Positions 37,237-46,310 of a stretch of DNA of 64,000 nucleotides are shown one piece after another. Origin of the DNA: Brevibacterium limosum. Its GTDB lineage: Bacteria; Actinomycetota; Actinomycetes; Actinomycetales; Brevibacteriaceae. The position numbers were made by a program, and so were the translations under genes. The notes under the pieces were generated by a model. The model saw nothing but the letters and a program-made list of their open reading frames with translations, ran no database searches and was not told the origin of the DNA. The stretch covers positions 2,418,001 to 2,482,000 of the forward strand of contig NZ_CP050154.1 of NCBI RefSeq assembly GCF_011617705.1. The letters run 5' to 3'. Within the stretch, counting starts at the first letter, position 1. Each line of letters opens with the position of its first letter.

Positions 37237-37608
37237 TCAGTCTAGTTTTCGCCGGCCGATGTCGAAGAGGTTTCCTTCGGGATCTTTCAAGGTCGTCCAT
37301 TCGATCCCGTATTCATCGAAGGACGCGAGCTTCTGCGCACCCAAGGAGACGGCACGGTCGACATCTGCGGGATAGTGCGGGTCGTCGAGGTCGATATGCA
37401 GTGGGTTCTTCCCCTCCGCACGTTCGTCGACCTTGAGGAAGAGCATCCCCGGGGTCACTGATTCTGCGTTGTGGACTCCCCCGATGCTTGCGACGAATTC
37501 ATTGGCGCCGGGATCGATTTCGGCGCCGAGAAGTTCCGCCCAGAAGATCGATTGTGCTTCCACATCGAGGCAGTCGAAGGTGATGCTCAGAGAAGACAGA
37601 GACGCCAT
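37237..37608 (-). CDS. VOC (glyoxalase/dioxygenase superfamily) protein
   Basis: 123 residues with the paired beta-alpha-beta modules of the VOC fold: LSITFDCLDVEAQSIFWAELLG at the N-terminus and WTTLKDPEGNLFDIG at the C-terminus, which usually carries a metal ligand. Only one His (LHIDLDD) and one Asp/Glu candidate are visible, so catalysis is uncertain; it may be a binding protein. AAAGGA precedes the ATG by about 8 nt. Codon use is ordinary. Function unknown. Confidence 0.82.
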   Translation of the reverse strand: MASLSSLSITFDCLDVEAQSIFWAELLGAEIDPGANEFVASIGGVHNAESVTPGMLFLKVDERAEGKNPLHIDLDDPHYPADVDRAVSLGAQKLASFDEYGIEWTTLKDPEGNLFDIGRRKLD

Positions 37609-37715
37609 GAGCGTGGTCCTTTCACAGACGGAGAGGTATTGCTCTGACTCTAGAGCAGCCCACTGACATGACGCTCAATGAGCGTCATCGTCGGTTATCC
37701 GCCGTCATCGTCGCT

Positions 37716-38533
37716 TCAGCCGCGAGGCTGGCGCGCCAACTGCCGTGACTGAGCCACGAGGCGACCGTCCGAGTCCCACAGTTCGCAGTCCTCTTCGAAC
37801 ATTCCGCCGGCGATGTTCCGCGTGGACAGCCGTGCGCCGATCCAACCGGGCGCGGGCAGGGCGCGAACATGCGCTGTCAGTTCCATCGTCGGTGCCCAAT
37901 TGAAACGACCGAGGTCGAACATCACTGGCGGGAAGGAATCAAGAACGTGAGCAGGGACAGCGGATCCGGGTCCGTCCCGTCGATGAACCGAATCCACCCC
38001 TGCAGCACTCCGCGCCCGCTGGGTTTGCCGACCGCGAATCCTGCGGTGGCGGGATCCAGGCGCATATCGAAACGTTCGATGAGCGGTGCCGCCTTCTTGA
38101 AGTCCTCGCTGGCTTCGGCGACGCTGACGCATTCCTCTGGTGGTGGCAGCTGGGGCTGAGTAGCTGTGGTGCCGACATCATCAGGAAGCTCGCCGAGGTT
38201 GCCCATCGTGGCCATCGCCGAGATCGTCGGTGCCCCGTTCTGGAAGAGTTCGATGCTGTAGCTCGCCGTTGATCGACCTTCGCGCAGTGTGCGTGTGTTG
38301 ATGTCCACGGGTCCTTCGGTGCTGGGTCCGAGATAGAAGGTGGAGACCACGAGCGGATCCGGAGTATTCGGGTTGACGGCACGAAGAGCCTGACCGGCCA
38401 CTCCGAGGAGGTAGCCACCATTGACGGCGCCGGCGACTTTCCAGCCGGCGTCGAGCTCGGCAGTGAAACGGTGGTCGCTTTGTCGGGTGACTGCGGTGGC
38501 GCGGGAGAATTCACTGGCGGTCGTTTGACTCAT
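37716..38533 (-). pseudogene. TesB-like acyl-CoA thioesterase broken by a frameshift
   Basis: The N-terminal 203 residues (from ATG 38533) and the C-terminal 65 or so lie in different frames that join perfectly in family sense near position 37940. The first frame runs to ...LSLLTF then ends in IPSRQ and a stop; the other continues DSFPPVMFDLGRFNWAPTMELTAHV and LSTRNIAGGMFEED, which is the conserved C-terminal hot-dog domain. Inserting one base in the 37940-37943 region (a TTC codon short by one) restores a 272-residue enzyme. It could be a real lesion or a sequencing error. Upstream, TACTGT lies seven bases before the ATG, so the promoter looks intact. Confidence 0.82.
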
Positions 38534-38575
38534 ATCACATACAGTACCAACAACTGAACGAACGTCCAGCCAGCC

Positions 38576-38791
38576 TCAGTGCTGTCCGGACCGCCGTTCG
38601 TTGCCGTGCCGGTAGTTTCCCGTTGCCCGGGCCAATAGTTGCTGATCGGTGTCGTCATGGCGGCCGAGTTTGGGGATGAGCGCGGCAGCCTTTTTCCCGC
38701 CGAGTTCCATGATGGTACGGCCGCCTCGGCGAATGAGGAGGACCCCAGATTTGGTGATCTGGTAGTCAAACGGATCATCTTCAAGGCTCAC
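38576..38791 (-). CDS. Conserved small protein of unknown function
   Basis: 71 residues. It starts MSLEDDPFDYQITKSGVLLIRRGGRTI, then GGKKAAALIPKLG, and ends DQQLLARATGNYRHGNERR. It resembles a small protein I associate with other actinobacteria, with a beta-hairpin start and a basic tail. GTG start at 38791 has AAGGAG 7-8 nt upstream. Function is unknown; the fold may bind nucleic acid. It lies 42 bp upstream of the thioesterase start on the same strand. Confidence 0.65.
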   Translation of the reverse strand: MSLEDDPFDYQITKSGVLLIRRGGRTIMELGGKKAAALIPKLGRHDDTDQQLLARATGNYRHGNERRSGQH

Positions 38792-38920
38792 GGTTGGACT
38801 CCTTCGTCGGGCGTGCCATGGTCATCGCGTATCTGCTCTGAATCGCGGTGAGCGCACTCCGATTAGTCTAAGCGCATGAGTATGACGCCCTACTCAACCC
38901 GATTACTCGTCAAATGAGGA

Positions 38921-38956
38921 GAAGGTGCCCCTGACCATCAGGTCAGGGGCACCTTC
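38921..38956. terminator. Terminator after the first LPRTG protease
   Basis: Perfect 16-bp stem GAAGGTGCCCCTGACC / GGTCAGGGGCACCTTC with a 4-nt loop, 37 bp beyond the protease stop. Confidence 0.88.
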
Positions 38957-38992
38957 GCTCAGACAGTCATCGAGTGACCGCCAGAGGTGTTT

Positions 38993-41182
38993 TCAGTTGT
39001 TCTTCTTGCGGCGCATGGTCAGAACAACAGCGGCTCCACCGACGAGGAGCAGTCCGGCTCCGGCGGCCAGGCCGGTCAGCTCGGCACCGGTGCGAGGCAG
39101 ATCAGATCCGCCGCCGTCACCGTTTCCATCATCGTTGCCGTTGTCGTCACCATCGTCGCCGCCACCGTTACCGTCTTCGTCGGCAACGACCTCGAATGAG
39201 CCGGTGAGGGCTTCTTCGTCTTCGGTGTCATTGGCTCCGGTGACCTCGAGGTCGTACTTACCGAGGTAAGCCTCGGGGTTCGAAGCGCTGGTGCCGTAGA
39301 TCGAGAAGCCGACGACTCCGTCAGCGTCGGCGGTCTCCTCGAGAGTGATGCCCTCGACGTTGTCCGGACCGGCAACGACTTCGAGGGAGACCTGCTCGCC
39401 CTCTTCGAAGCCTTCAGCGGTGATCTGCACGCCCTTGTCTTCCTTCACGAAGTCCGAAGCGGAGATTTCCTTCGGGTCGACAGTCAGGTTGCGCTCGGCA
39501 GGGGCTTCTTCAGCCTCGACAGTCACGACGAACTGGGTTGCAGCAGAAGTCTGACCATTCGCATTGACGACTGCGGTGTAGTTGTAGTCGCCAGCTTCGG
39601 CAGGAGCCTCAGCGGAGAAGTTGCCGTCAGCGTCGGTCTTGACAGTCACGGTGCCCTCGGCAGGTGCGGCCTGAGCAGAACCGGCGTTGGCGCCAGCAGG
39701 CTTCCAGGTCAGCTTCACTTCAGCATTCGGAGCAGCCTTGCCGGTGATCTTTCCACCTTCAACGACCGTCTGGTCTCCGACCTTGGGAGCTTCGGGCTTC
39801 TCGTCACCGTCAGAGTCGGAATCAGCTTCATCATCCGTGCCGTCGGCGTTGTCGGCTCCATCGGAGTCCTTGCCATCAGCTGCGGAGCCGCCGTCAGCGT
39901 TGCCCTTGGCGTCCTCGTTCGCGTCGTTACCTTCAGCCGACGAGCTGCCGTTGTTGTCGGCGTTTTCATCGGAGTTGGCGTTCACCTCATCGCCGTCGGC
40001 CTGAGCGTCAGCGTTCTCGCCGTCGGCCTGAGCGTCAGCGTTCTCGCCGTCGGCCTGAGCGTCAGCGTTCTCATCATCGTTGCCGTCATCCGGCTTGGTC
40101 AGCTGGAAATCGATGCCTGCCTGATCAAGCGAGTATTTGAGGTCGGAAACCCAGCTAAACGAGCCGTTTCCGCCCGAGATGACACCGACAGCGGTTTCAC
40201 CCTGATAGACAGCTCCCCCTGAATCGCCCGGAGCTGAGAACGCCTCACCGTCAGGGAGAACCTTCATGCCATGAACCAGATGGCCACTGACGTTTGCGTA
40301 ATCCAGCTCACCCTCGGCAGGAGCAACTGTTCCCTGGGTAACCCCAGTGGTCCGTCCTGACTTTGTAACAGCCGCACCTCTGGTGGGGTTCCCGATCGTG
40401 TTGACAGGAACCGTTTTCAACGAGAGGTCCTCGGCCTCGATTGCCGAGTCGTCCCAGGTGGTGACCTCAGACTTTGTAGTGAAACCGCTTGCAACATTGA
40501 TGCTCGCAATATCAATGGCTTCCGCTTCGCTTCCGACGGGAGGCGCATCGGCATCAGATACATAGCCAAACTGGTGTTTGCCCCAGCTGCCTGGTGCCCC
40601 AACGCCCGCTAGCTCAGACTGCTCTGAACCGGCCGCTTCAGCACTGGATGGCAGCTCCATGTCCCAAAGTGGAGCCTCACCAAGGGAGTTAGCGTCGTCG
40701 TCAAGCTCTTCGGCGCAGTGTCCTGCTGTAATGACGACCTGATTGCCACTCCTATCCCAGCCAGCAAATCCGGTTGAGCAAGCTCCGCCCGCACCTTCGG
40801 GCCCATGAGGAGCTTTGGTGATATAACCTGCACCGCCGACGAGGTCCCTCTTCCCTTGCGCCTCAAACGAGGCAAACTCCGGACCGACCTGGACGTCAAC
40901 GTTGCCGTACTTCTTTGCCAGTTCTTCGACAGCGGCGGTCTTCTCGACTGCTCCGATGTGGAGGGTATTCGCCTTGAACCCGATCTGCCCAATCTCTTCG
41001 GGGAGCTTACCGTCGTCACCAGCAAGATACGTGTCCACGGCCTCTTGCATCTGCGCCTCGGTCTGGACTTTAAGGGTCTTCGGCGCATCAGCCGCCGCGG
41101 GCCCCGCGACGAATGCGCCGCCGAGGCCGAGTGCTGTCGCTGCTGCCAGCGCCAGCGAACTCTGCACGAGTTTCTTCTGCAT
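38993..41182 (-). CDS. LPRTG-anchored S1-family serine protease with Ala/Asp repeats
   Basis: 729 residues. Signal peptide (1-31), short pro-region (about 32-112), then a streptogrisin-like S1 domain: His155 (TAGHC), Asp224 (AIDIASINV) and Ser321 (APGDSGG), with Cys135-Cys156 likely bridging the His loop. After about residue 365 come three exact 9-residue repeats rich in Asn/Ala/Asp, more acidic low complexity, two Ig-like segments (about 480-560 and 570-670) and the sorting signal LPRTG at 695-699. Probably secreted, self-activated and wall-attached. The stem of its message is capped by its own terminator. It is paralogous to the next gene. Confidence 0.92.
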   Translation of the reverse strand: MQKKLVQSSLALAAATALGLGGAFVAGPAAADAPKTLKVQTEAQMQEAVDTYLAGDDGKLPEEIGQIGFKANTLHIGAVEKTAAVEELAKKYGNVDVQVGPEFASFEAQGKRDLVGGAGYITKAPHGPEGAGGACSTGFAGWDRSGNQVVITAGHCAEELDDDANSLGEAPLWDMELPSSAEAAGSEQSELAGVGAPGSWGKHQFGYVSDADAPPVGSEAEAIDIASINVASGFTTKSEVTTWDDSAIEAEDLSLKTVPVNTIGNPTRGAAVTKSGRTTGVTQGTVAPAEGELDYANVSGHLVHGMKVLPDGEAFSAPGDSGGAVYQGETAVGVISGGNGSFSWVSDLKYSLDQAGIDFQLTKPDDGNDDENADAQADGENADAQADGENADAQADGDEVNANSDENADNNGSSSAEGNDANEDAKGNADGGSAADGKDSDGADNADGTDDEADSDSDGDEKPEAPKVGDQTVVEGGKITGKAAPNAEVKLTWKPAGANAGSAQAAPAEGTVTVKTDADGNFSAEAPAEAGDYNYTAVVNANGQTSAATQFVVTVEAEEAPAERNLTVDPKEISASDFVKEDKGVQITAEGFEEGEQVSLEVVAGPDNVEGITLEETADADGVVGFSIYGTSASNPEAYLGKYDLEVTGANDTEDEEALTGSFEVVADEDGNGGGDDGDDNGNDDGNGDGGGSDLPRTGAELTGLAAGAGLLLVGGAAVVLTMRRKKNN
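39992..40072. repeat. 27-bp tandem repeat, three identical copies, inside the protease gene
   Basis: Units 39992-40018, 40019-40045 and 40046-40072 are identical. They encode three 9-residue units in the linker between catalytic and Ig-like domains. Identical DNA suggests recent expansion and likely copy-number variation between strains. Confidence 0.9.
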
Positions 41183-41370
41183 AAGTTGTTGTCTCTCTGT
41201 TCTGAGGGATCAATGTCACAAGTTGATGACCTAAGTCACGATAAGGTTACGGGCCGCACTCAGGGACTACCAAAAAAGTACGTCGAAAACTGTGAACTTA
41301 ATGTACGAAACTTCACCAGATGTACAAAGGCCCTTGCTGCTATCCCCTACGTCATCGCTGTCATGAATTG

Positions 41371-41403
41371 ACGAAGCCCCCGGTCAGAGACCGGGGGCTT
41401 CGT
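41371..41403. terminator. Terminator after the second LPRTG protease
   Basis: Perfect 15-bp stem ACGAAGCCCCCGGTC / GACCGGGGGCTTCGT with loop AGA, 45 bp beyond the stop. The rest of the 41183-41447 gap is the relatively AT-rich upstream region of the first protease, with three GTAC-containing sequences (41279, 41304, 41330) but no gene. Confidence 0.88.
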
Positions 41404-41447
41404 CAGTAAGCGTTCAGCAGACCGTCAGACGGTCAGCCTCACTGCAC

Positions 41448-43409
41448 TCAGTTGTTGTTCTTGCGACGCATGGTCAGAACGATTGCGGTTCCGCCCACGA
41501 GGAGCAGTCCGGCTCCGGCAGCCAAGCCCGTCAGCTCGGCACCGGTGCGAGGCAGGTCAGACCCACCGTCACCGTTTCCATCATCGTCATTTCCGTCGCC
41601 GGCTCCGCCATCGGCATTGCCGTCGTCGTTGTTGCCGTCATCGTCGCCGCCGCTTCCGCCACCGGAGCCGTCTTCGTCAGCAACAACCTCGAACGAACCG
41701 GTCAGTGCCGACTCATCCTCGGTGTCGTTGGCGCCAGCGACCTCGACGTCGTACTTACCGAGGTAGGCCTCGGCGTTCTCGGCACTGGTGCCGTAGATCG
41801 AGAAGGCGGCAGCGCCGTTCTCATTCGCGGTCTCATCCAGCTCGATGCCTTCGACGCCCTCGGGTCCGTTGGCAACCTCGAGAGTCACCTTCTCGCCCTC
41901 ATCGAAGCCCTTGACCGTGATCGTCACGCCCTTGTCTTCCTTCACGAAGTCAGAAGCCGCGATCTCCTTGGGGTCCACGCTGATCTCACGCTCGACAGGA
42001 GCAGGGGTCTCGGATTCGTCCTTCTCGACGGTCACATCGAACTCGGTCGGCTCGGACTTCTCTCCGTCAACGGTCGCAGCCGCAGTGACGTTGTAGTCGC
42101 CCTCTGCCTCGGGCCCTTCGACCGAGAAGTTTCCATTCTTGTCGGCTTTGGCGGTTTCAGAACCATTCTTGTCAGCCTGGGTCTTGACCTGGGCACCTTT
42201 TTCGTCTTCAGCGGCTTCCCACTTCACCTCGACCTCGGCGCCGGCCTCGGCCTTGCCCTTGATCTTGCCTTCGGGCTCGATGGTCTGATCTTCGGCCTTC
42301 GGAGCCGCAGGAGCCTCAGGGGTCTCCTCGCCCGGCTTCTCGAGGTTGAAGTCCGTGCCGGACTCCTCGAGCGAATGATCGAGGTCGGCAACCCAGGTGA
42401 ACGACGTGTTCGCGTCGAGGTCGCCGCCGCCGGAGATGACACCGACAGCGGTGCTGCCCTGATACACGCCGCCGCCGGAGTCTCCCGGCTGCGAGAAGGG
42501 CTTGTCGATCGGAGTAGTCACACCGAATCCGTGAACCCAGCGGCCGCCGACGTTCTGGTAGTCGAAGTCGTATTCCGAGCGCGGCAGAACCTCGCCTTCG
42601 GTCTTACCGGTGGTACGACCGGACTTGCTGATCGCGCCTTCCTTGTGTTCACCGACGTCGGTGATCTCGGTGGTCGACTTGGCCAGGTCGTCCTCATCGG
42701 CGGTGGACCAGTCGGTGATGCCGTTCTTGACGTTGTACTTCGACTCGTCGACATTGATCACTGCGAAGTCGATGTCGGACTCGCTGGGCTCAGGCCACTT
42801 GTCCTGGTCGGCACCTTCGAGCAGGTCGCCGCCGAAGTTGTGGAAGCCCCACTTGCCGATGACGCCGTCGCCGGAAGCCTGGAAGCCTTCTCCGCCGTTG
42901 GCCTCAGAGGTCGAAGGCTTTTCGGTCTGGTCGACGGTGGTGTCACCGTCGAAGTCATTGGTCTGTTCGTTGATGATCTTCGAGCAGTGTCCGGCGGTGA
43001 GGACGACGGGCTTGCCGTCTCCGTCCCAGCCGGAGAAACCGGTCGAGCAGGCTCCGCCGCTCTCGCCGGCCTTGACGAGGTAGCCGGCACCGCCGACGAG
43101 GTCGTTCTTCGCGTAGGGCTTCAGTTCCTTGACGCCCTCGGTGACCTTGATGTTCTGGTACTGCTTCTCGAGCTTCTTGATATCGTCGGTCTTCTTGGCA
43201 ACGCCGATGCTGAGCTCGCCGCCCTCGGTGCCGTAGGCGTTGACGCCTTCGATACCGGACAGTGCCTTCTGGACGTGAGCTTCACTCTGGAGGTCCAGCT
43301 TCTGCGGAGCGTTGTCGGCCATCGCCGGTGAGGCGACGAGCGCGCCGCTCAGGCCCAGCGCCGCTGCGGCACTGATTGCCAGCGAACTCTGCACGAGTTT
43401 CTTCTGCAT
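41448..43409 (-). CDS. LPRTG-anchored S1-family serine protease (paralogue)
   Basis: 653 residues, paralogous to its downstream neighbour: the same MQKKLVQSSLA signal start, short pro-region, S1 triad His141, Asp214 and Ser311 (QPGDSGGG), paired cysteines 121/142, and a near-identical sorting region (LPRTG at 619-623). It lacks the triplicated acidic repeats; two Ig-like segments follow at about 370-460 and 470-590. Probably exported, activated by removal of the pro-region, and anchored by a sortase. Upstream 234 bp (43410-43643) hold the promoter but no gene. The substrate cannot be read from sequence. Confidence 0.92.
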   Translation of the reverse strand: MQKKLVQSSLAISAAAALGLSGALVASPAMADNAPQKLDLQSEAHVQKALSGIEGVNAYGTEGGELSIGVAKKTDDIKKLEKQYQNIKVTEGVKELKPYAKNDLVGGAGYLVKAGESGGACSTGFSGWDGDGKPVVLTAGHCSKIINEQTNDFDGDTTVDQTEKPSTSEANGGEGFQASGDGVIGKWGFHNFGGDLLEGADQDKWPEPSESDIDFAVINVDESKYNVKNGITDWSTADEDDLAKSTTEITDVGEHKEGAISKSGRTTGKTEGEVLPRSEYDFDYQNVGGRWVHGFGVTTPIDKPFSQPGDSGGGVYQGSTAVGVISGGGDLDANTSFTWVADLDHSLEESGTDFNLEKPGEETPEAPAAPKAEDQTIEPEGKIKGKAEAGAEVEVKWEAAEDEKGAQVKTQADKNGSETAKADKNGNFSVEGPEAEGDYNVTAAATVDGEKSEPTEFDVTVEKDESETPAPVEREISVDPKEIAASDFVKEDKGVTITVKGFDEGEKVTLEVANGPEGVEGIELDETANENGAAAFSIYGTSAENAEAYLGKYDVEVAGANDTEDESALTGSFEVVADEDGSGGGSGGDDDGNNDDGNADGGAGDGNDDDGNGDGGSDLPRTGAELTGLAAGAGLLLVGGTAIVLTMRRKNNN

Positions 43410-43655
43410 AAGGTTGATTCCCTTGATCGTTGTCGATGCTTCGATTGCCCGACCCCTGCAACACGCTTCGCCGCAACCGGACGGTCCATGTCTTCGGTGT
43501 CAGTTTTCCAACCGTGTGAAAGATTACGGTTTGGTCACGACGCATTGCAAGAACCATCAGAGTCGCAGGTGAACACAACTTACAGAAGTCGAGGCTCACA
43601 AGCCGTCCTGTGTTCTTCCAGGGGCCTCGGAAACGGTGCCGTTATGATCAGGGAC

Positions 43656-44135
43656 ATGCCGAACCACACAACGCTTCGCACCCTGGCCGCTGCGAGACCT
43701 GCCTCGAGACTCGCGCTCGGACTCGCCGCCCTCGCACTCACGCTGCCGTTGGCGGCCTGCGACACCGGCGTCGACCCACGGAACCCCAGTTCCCCCGCTC
43801 CCACCGAATCCACCGAAACTGCGTCCCCCAGCGAAGACGCCTCCGAGCCGGACCCCACCGGCAGATGGACCTCGCCGGAAAAGGGCGACCCGTTCCTCGA
43901 ATTCGCTGACGACGGCTCCCTCGAAGGTTCTGACGGCTGCAATGCGATCGTCACCAGCTGGAAAGCCGAAGGCGATGAGATCGTCATCGATTCATTCATG
44001 TCGACGCAGAAAGCATGCGCCGGCGTCGACACCTGGCTGAGCAAGGCGTCGACAGCCACCATCGAAGGCGATGTCATGAAGGTCAAGGACAGCAATGGGA
44101 AAGTCATCGGCGGACTGGAGAAGGAAGACAAATGA
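43656..44135 (+). CDS. META-like lipoprotein with cysteine pair
   Basis: 159 residues. Lipobox LAAC places the anchored Cys at 35; a Ser/Thr/Pro/Glu linker leads to a META-like beta domain from about residue 68: TGRWTSPEKGDPFLEFADDGSL, GSDGCNAIVTSW, then MSTQKACAGV. Cys95 and Cys121 probably form a disulfide outside the cell. ATG 43656 is seven bases after TATGAT (43643-43648), so the transcript is likely leaderless; ATG 43644 is an alternative but lies in the -10. The next gene overlaps its stop and encodes a paralogous domain. Confidence 0.78.
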   Translation: MPNHTTLRTLAAARPASRLALGLAALALTLPLAACDTGVDPRNPSSPAPTESTETASPSEDASEPDPTGRWTSPEKGDPFLEFADDGSLEGSDGCNAIVTSWKAEGDEIVIDSFMSTQKACAGVDTWLSKASTATIEGDVMKVKDSNGKVIGGLEKEDK

Positions 44136-44452
44136 CACAGGAACTCATCGGCCGCTGGGTGGCCGAGACGAACGAACGAGCCTTCCTCGAATTCTCCGAG
44201 GACGGCTCATTGCGCGGCAGCGACGGCGCCAACAACCTCGTGACCTCATGGTCGACCGAGCCCGAGGGCGTGATGATCAGATCCTCGCTCATGACGCTCA
44301 AAGCCGCCCCCGGAATGCTCACATGGGTTCCCAAGGCCAGGCGAGTCGAAGCCGACGGCGACCGTCTGCACCTCTTCGACGCAGGCGAGAACCACCTCGG
44401 CGATCTTCATCGTCAGCCGCCGGGCGCCACCCACAAGCTCGGCGGTCGGTAG
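44132..44452 (+). CDS. META-like protein without export signal
   Basis: 106 residues, a paralogue of the domain in the preceding lipoprotein: GRWVAETNERAFLEFSEDGSLRGSDGANN and later LMTLKAAPGM align with it. It has no signal peptide. Both disulfide cysteines of the partner are alanine here (Ala33, Ala59), as fits a reducing cytosol. Start overlaps the preceding stop (ATGA). The next gene begins directly at its stop. Function unknown. Confidence 0.75.
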   Translation: MTQELIGRWVAETNERAFLEFSEDGSLRGSDGANNLVTSWSTEPEGVMIRSSLMTLKAAPGMLTWVPKARRVEADGDRLHLFDAGENHLGDLHRQPPGATHKLGGR

Positions 44453-45463
44453 ATGGCCGGGGGTCTGATCGCACTCCTTGACGACGTCGCCGCGATCGTC
44501 AAACTCTCAGCTGCCAGCCTCGACGATGTCGCCGCCGGTGCCTCACGCGCCGGCGCCAAAGCTGCGGGCGTCGTCATCGATGATGCGGCAGTGACGCCGA
44601 AGTTCGTCGAAGGAGTGGACCCGAAACGCGAGCTGCCGATCATCCAGCGCATCGCGTTGGGGTCGCTCTTCAACAAGCTCGTCATCATTCTGCCGGTCAT
44701 CCTGCTGCTCAGCCAGTTCCTGCCCTGGCTCCTCACCCCGCTGCTCATGATCGGCGGCACCTATCTGTGTTTCGAGGGTGCAGAGAAGGTCGGTGAGAAG
44801 CTCGGGTGGATTGCTCACCACGAGAAGGAGACCCCCGCCGCTGAGAAGACGACCGATGGCGCAGCAGCGGAGAAGAAGGTCGTCCGGTCGGCCATCACCA
44901 CCGACTTCGTCCTCAGCTGCGAGATCATGGTCATCGCCCTCAACGAGGTGGCCGGTGAGTCCCTGACCAGCCGTGCCGTCATCCTCGCCGTCGTCGGCAT
45001 TGCGATCACCGTCGGCGTCTACGGTGTCGTCGCGCTCATCGTGAAGATGGATGACATCGGTCTGCACATGGCGAAGAAGGACTCCCCCGGACAGCAGAAG
45101 TTCGGTCGGTTCCTCGTCGAAGCCATGCCGAAGCTGCTCGCGCTGCTCTCCGTCGTCGGCACCTTCGCCATGCTATGGGTCGGAGGCCACATCATCCTCG
45201 TCGGCATCGATGAACTCGGCTTCCACGCACTCTACGGCTTCGTCCACCACCTCGAAGAACCCGTCGCCGCGATCGCGGCCATCGGCGGATTCCTCGGCTG
45301 GCTGGTCAATACGTTCTTCTCCCTCATCCTCGGCGCGATCTGGGGAGGGATCGTCGTCGCCGTCGTCATCGGCGCCAGAGCACTGTTCACAGGCCATAGG
45401 ACCTCGGGCGAATCGAACGCCGTCACCGAGGCGGCACCGCATCCGGATCAGACTCAGTCGTAG
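44453..45463 (+). CDS. DUF808-family polytopic membrane protein
   Basis: 336 residues of the YedI/DUF808 family: AGGLIALLDDVAAIVKLSAASLDD at the N-terminus, FVEGVDPKRELPIIQRIA near residue 55 and about seven hydrophobic segments thereafter. Function unknown in any organism I know. ATG follows immediately after the TAG of the upstream gene, so translation is coupled with the META pair. It is convergent with the siderophore ATPase gene, 19 bp away, with no strong terminator seen. Confidence 0.88.
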   Translation: MAGGLIALLDDVAAIVKLSAASLDDVAAGASRAGAKAAGVVIDDAAVTPKFVEGVDPKRELPIIQRIALGSLFNKLVIILPVILLLSQFLPWLLTPLLMIGGTYLCFEGAEKVGEKLGWIAHHEKETPAAEKTTDGAAAEKKVVRSAITTDFVLSCEIMVIALNEVAGESLTSRAVILAVVGIAITVGVYGVVALIVKMDDIGLHMAKKDSPGQQKFGRFLVEAMPKLLALLSVVGTFAMLWVGGHIILVGIDELGFHALYGFVHHLEEPVAAIAAIGGFLGWLVNTFFSLILGAIWGGIVVAVVIGARALFTGHRTSGESNAVTEAAPHPDQTQS

Positions 45464-45482
45464 TCGTCCGGTCCTCTTCGGC

Positions 45483-46310
45483 TCACCGCTGGGCGAAGGT
45501 CTTCTTCGGTGCTCCTGCCACGATCATCGGAGCATCCGTGACCGGATCGTCGATGACCGTGCATTCGATGCCGAACACCTCTTGGACGAGTTCCGAGGTG
45601 ATGATCGTCTCCGGCGGTCCCTGAGCGACGATTGCGCCGTTCTTCATCGCAATGATCTCATCGGCGTACCGGCATGCTTGGTTGAGGTCGTGGAGGACGG
45701 CGACGAGCGTGTGCCCGTATTCGTGGTTGAGCTGCGAGAACAGGTCGAGCAGCTCGATCTGGTAAGCGACGTCGAGGAAGGTCGTCGGTTCGTCGAGCAG
45801 CAGGAGGGAGGTCTCCTGGGCGAGCACCATGGCTACCCAGACGCGTTGGCGCTGACCGCCGGAGAGCTCATCGACGAGTCGTGAGGACAGCTCTTCGGTG
45901 TTCGTCGCCCGCAGCGCCGACAGCACCGCGGTTTCATCAGCGTCGGTCCACTGGCGCAGGAACGACTGGTGGGGATGACGCCCGCGGGAGACGAGCTCGG
46001 CGACCGTGATCCCTTCCGGGGCGATGGACGACTGCGGGAGAAGGCCCAGCCGTTGGGCGATCTTCTTCGTCTTCATCTTCGCGATGTTGTTCCCGTCGAG
46101 CAGCACTGCGCCCTTCGCCGGCGGCAGCAGCCGGGCGAGGGCCCGCAGAAGGGTCGACTTGCCGCAGGCATTGGGACCGACGATGATGGAGAACTTTCCG
46201 TCCGGAATGCTCACATCGAGATCGTTGACGATCTGGCGCTGGTCATAGGCCAGATCGAGGTTCTCGGCGATCAGCGGTGAAGATGCGCCGGCGGTGGAGG
46301 GAGTGCTCAT
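45483..46310 (-). CDS. Iron-siderophore ABC transporter ATPase
   Basis: 275 residues, FecE/FepC type. Walker A GPNACGKST (about residue 42-50, with Ala-Cys where Gly-Ser/Ala-Gly is commoner), signature LSGGQRQRVWVAM, Walker B LLLLDEPTTFLD and H-loop VLHDLN. Third gene of a three-gene operon; its start overlaps the preceding permease stop by 4 bp (ATGA). Drives iron-chelate import together with the two permeases; the binding protein is encoded at 51.4 kb rather than here. Confidence 0.95.
   Translation of the reverse strand: MSTPSTAGASSPLIAENLDLAYDQRQIVNDLDVSIPDGKFSIIVGPNACGKSTLLRALARLLPPAKGAVLLDGNNIAKMKTKKIAQRLGLLPQSSIAPEGITVAELVSRGRHPHQSFLRQWTDADETAVLSALRATNTEELSSRLVDELSGGQRQRVWVAMVLAQETSLLLLDEPTTFLDVAYQIELLDLFSQLNHEYGHTLVAVLHDLNQACRYADEIIAMKNGAIVAQGPPETIITSELVQEVFGIECTVIDDPVTDAPMIVAGAPKKTFAQR

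Noticed and set aside
39992..40072. CRISPR-like array
   Set aside because: Head-to-tail coding repeats without spacers.
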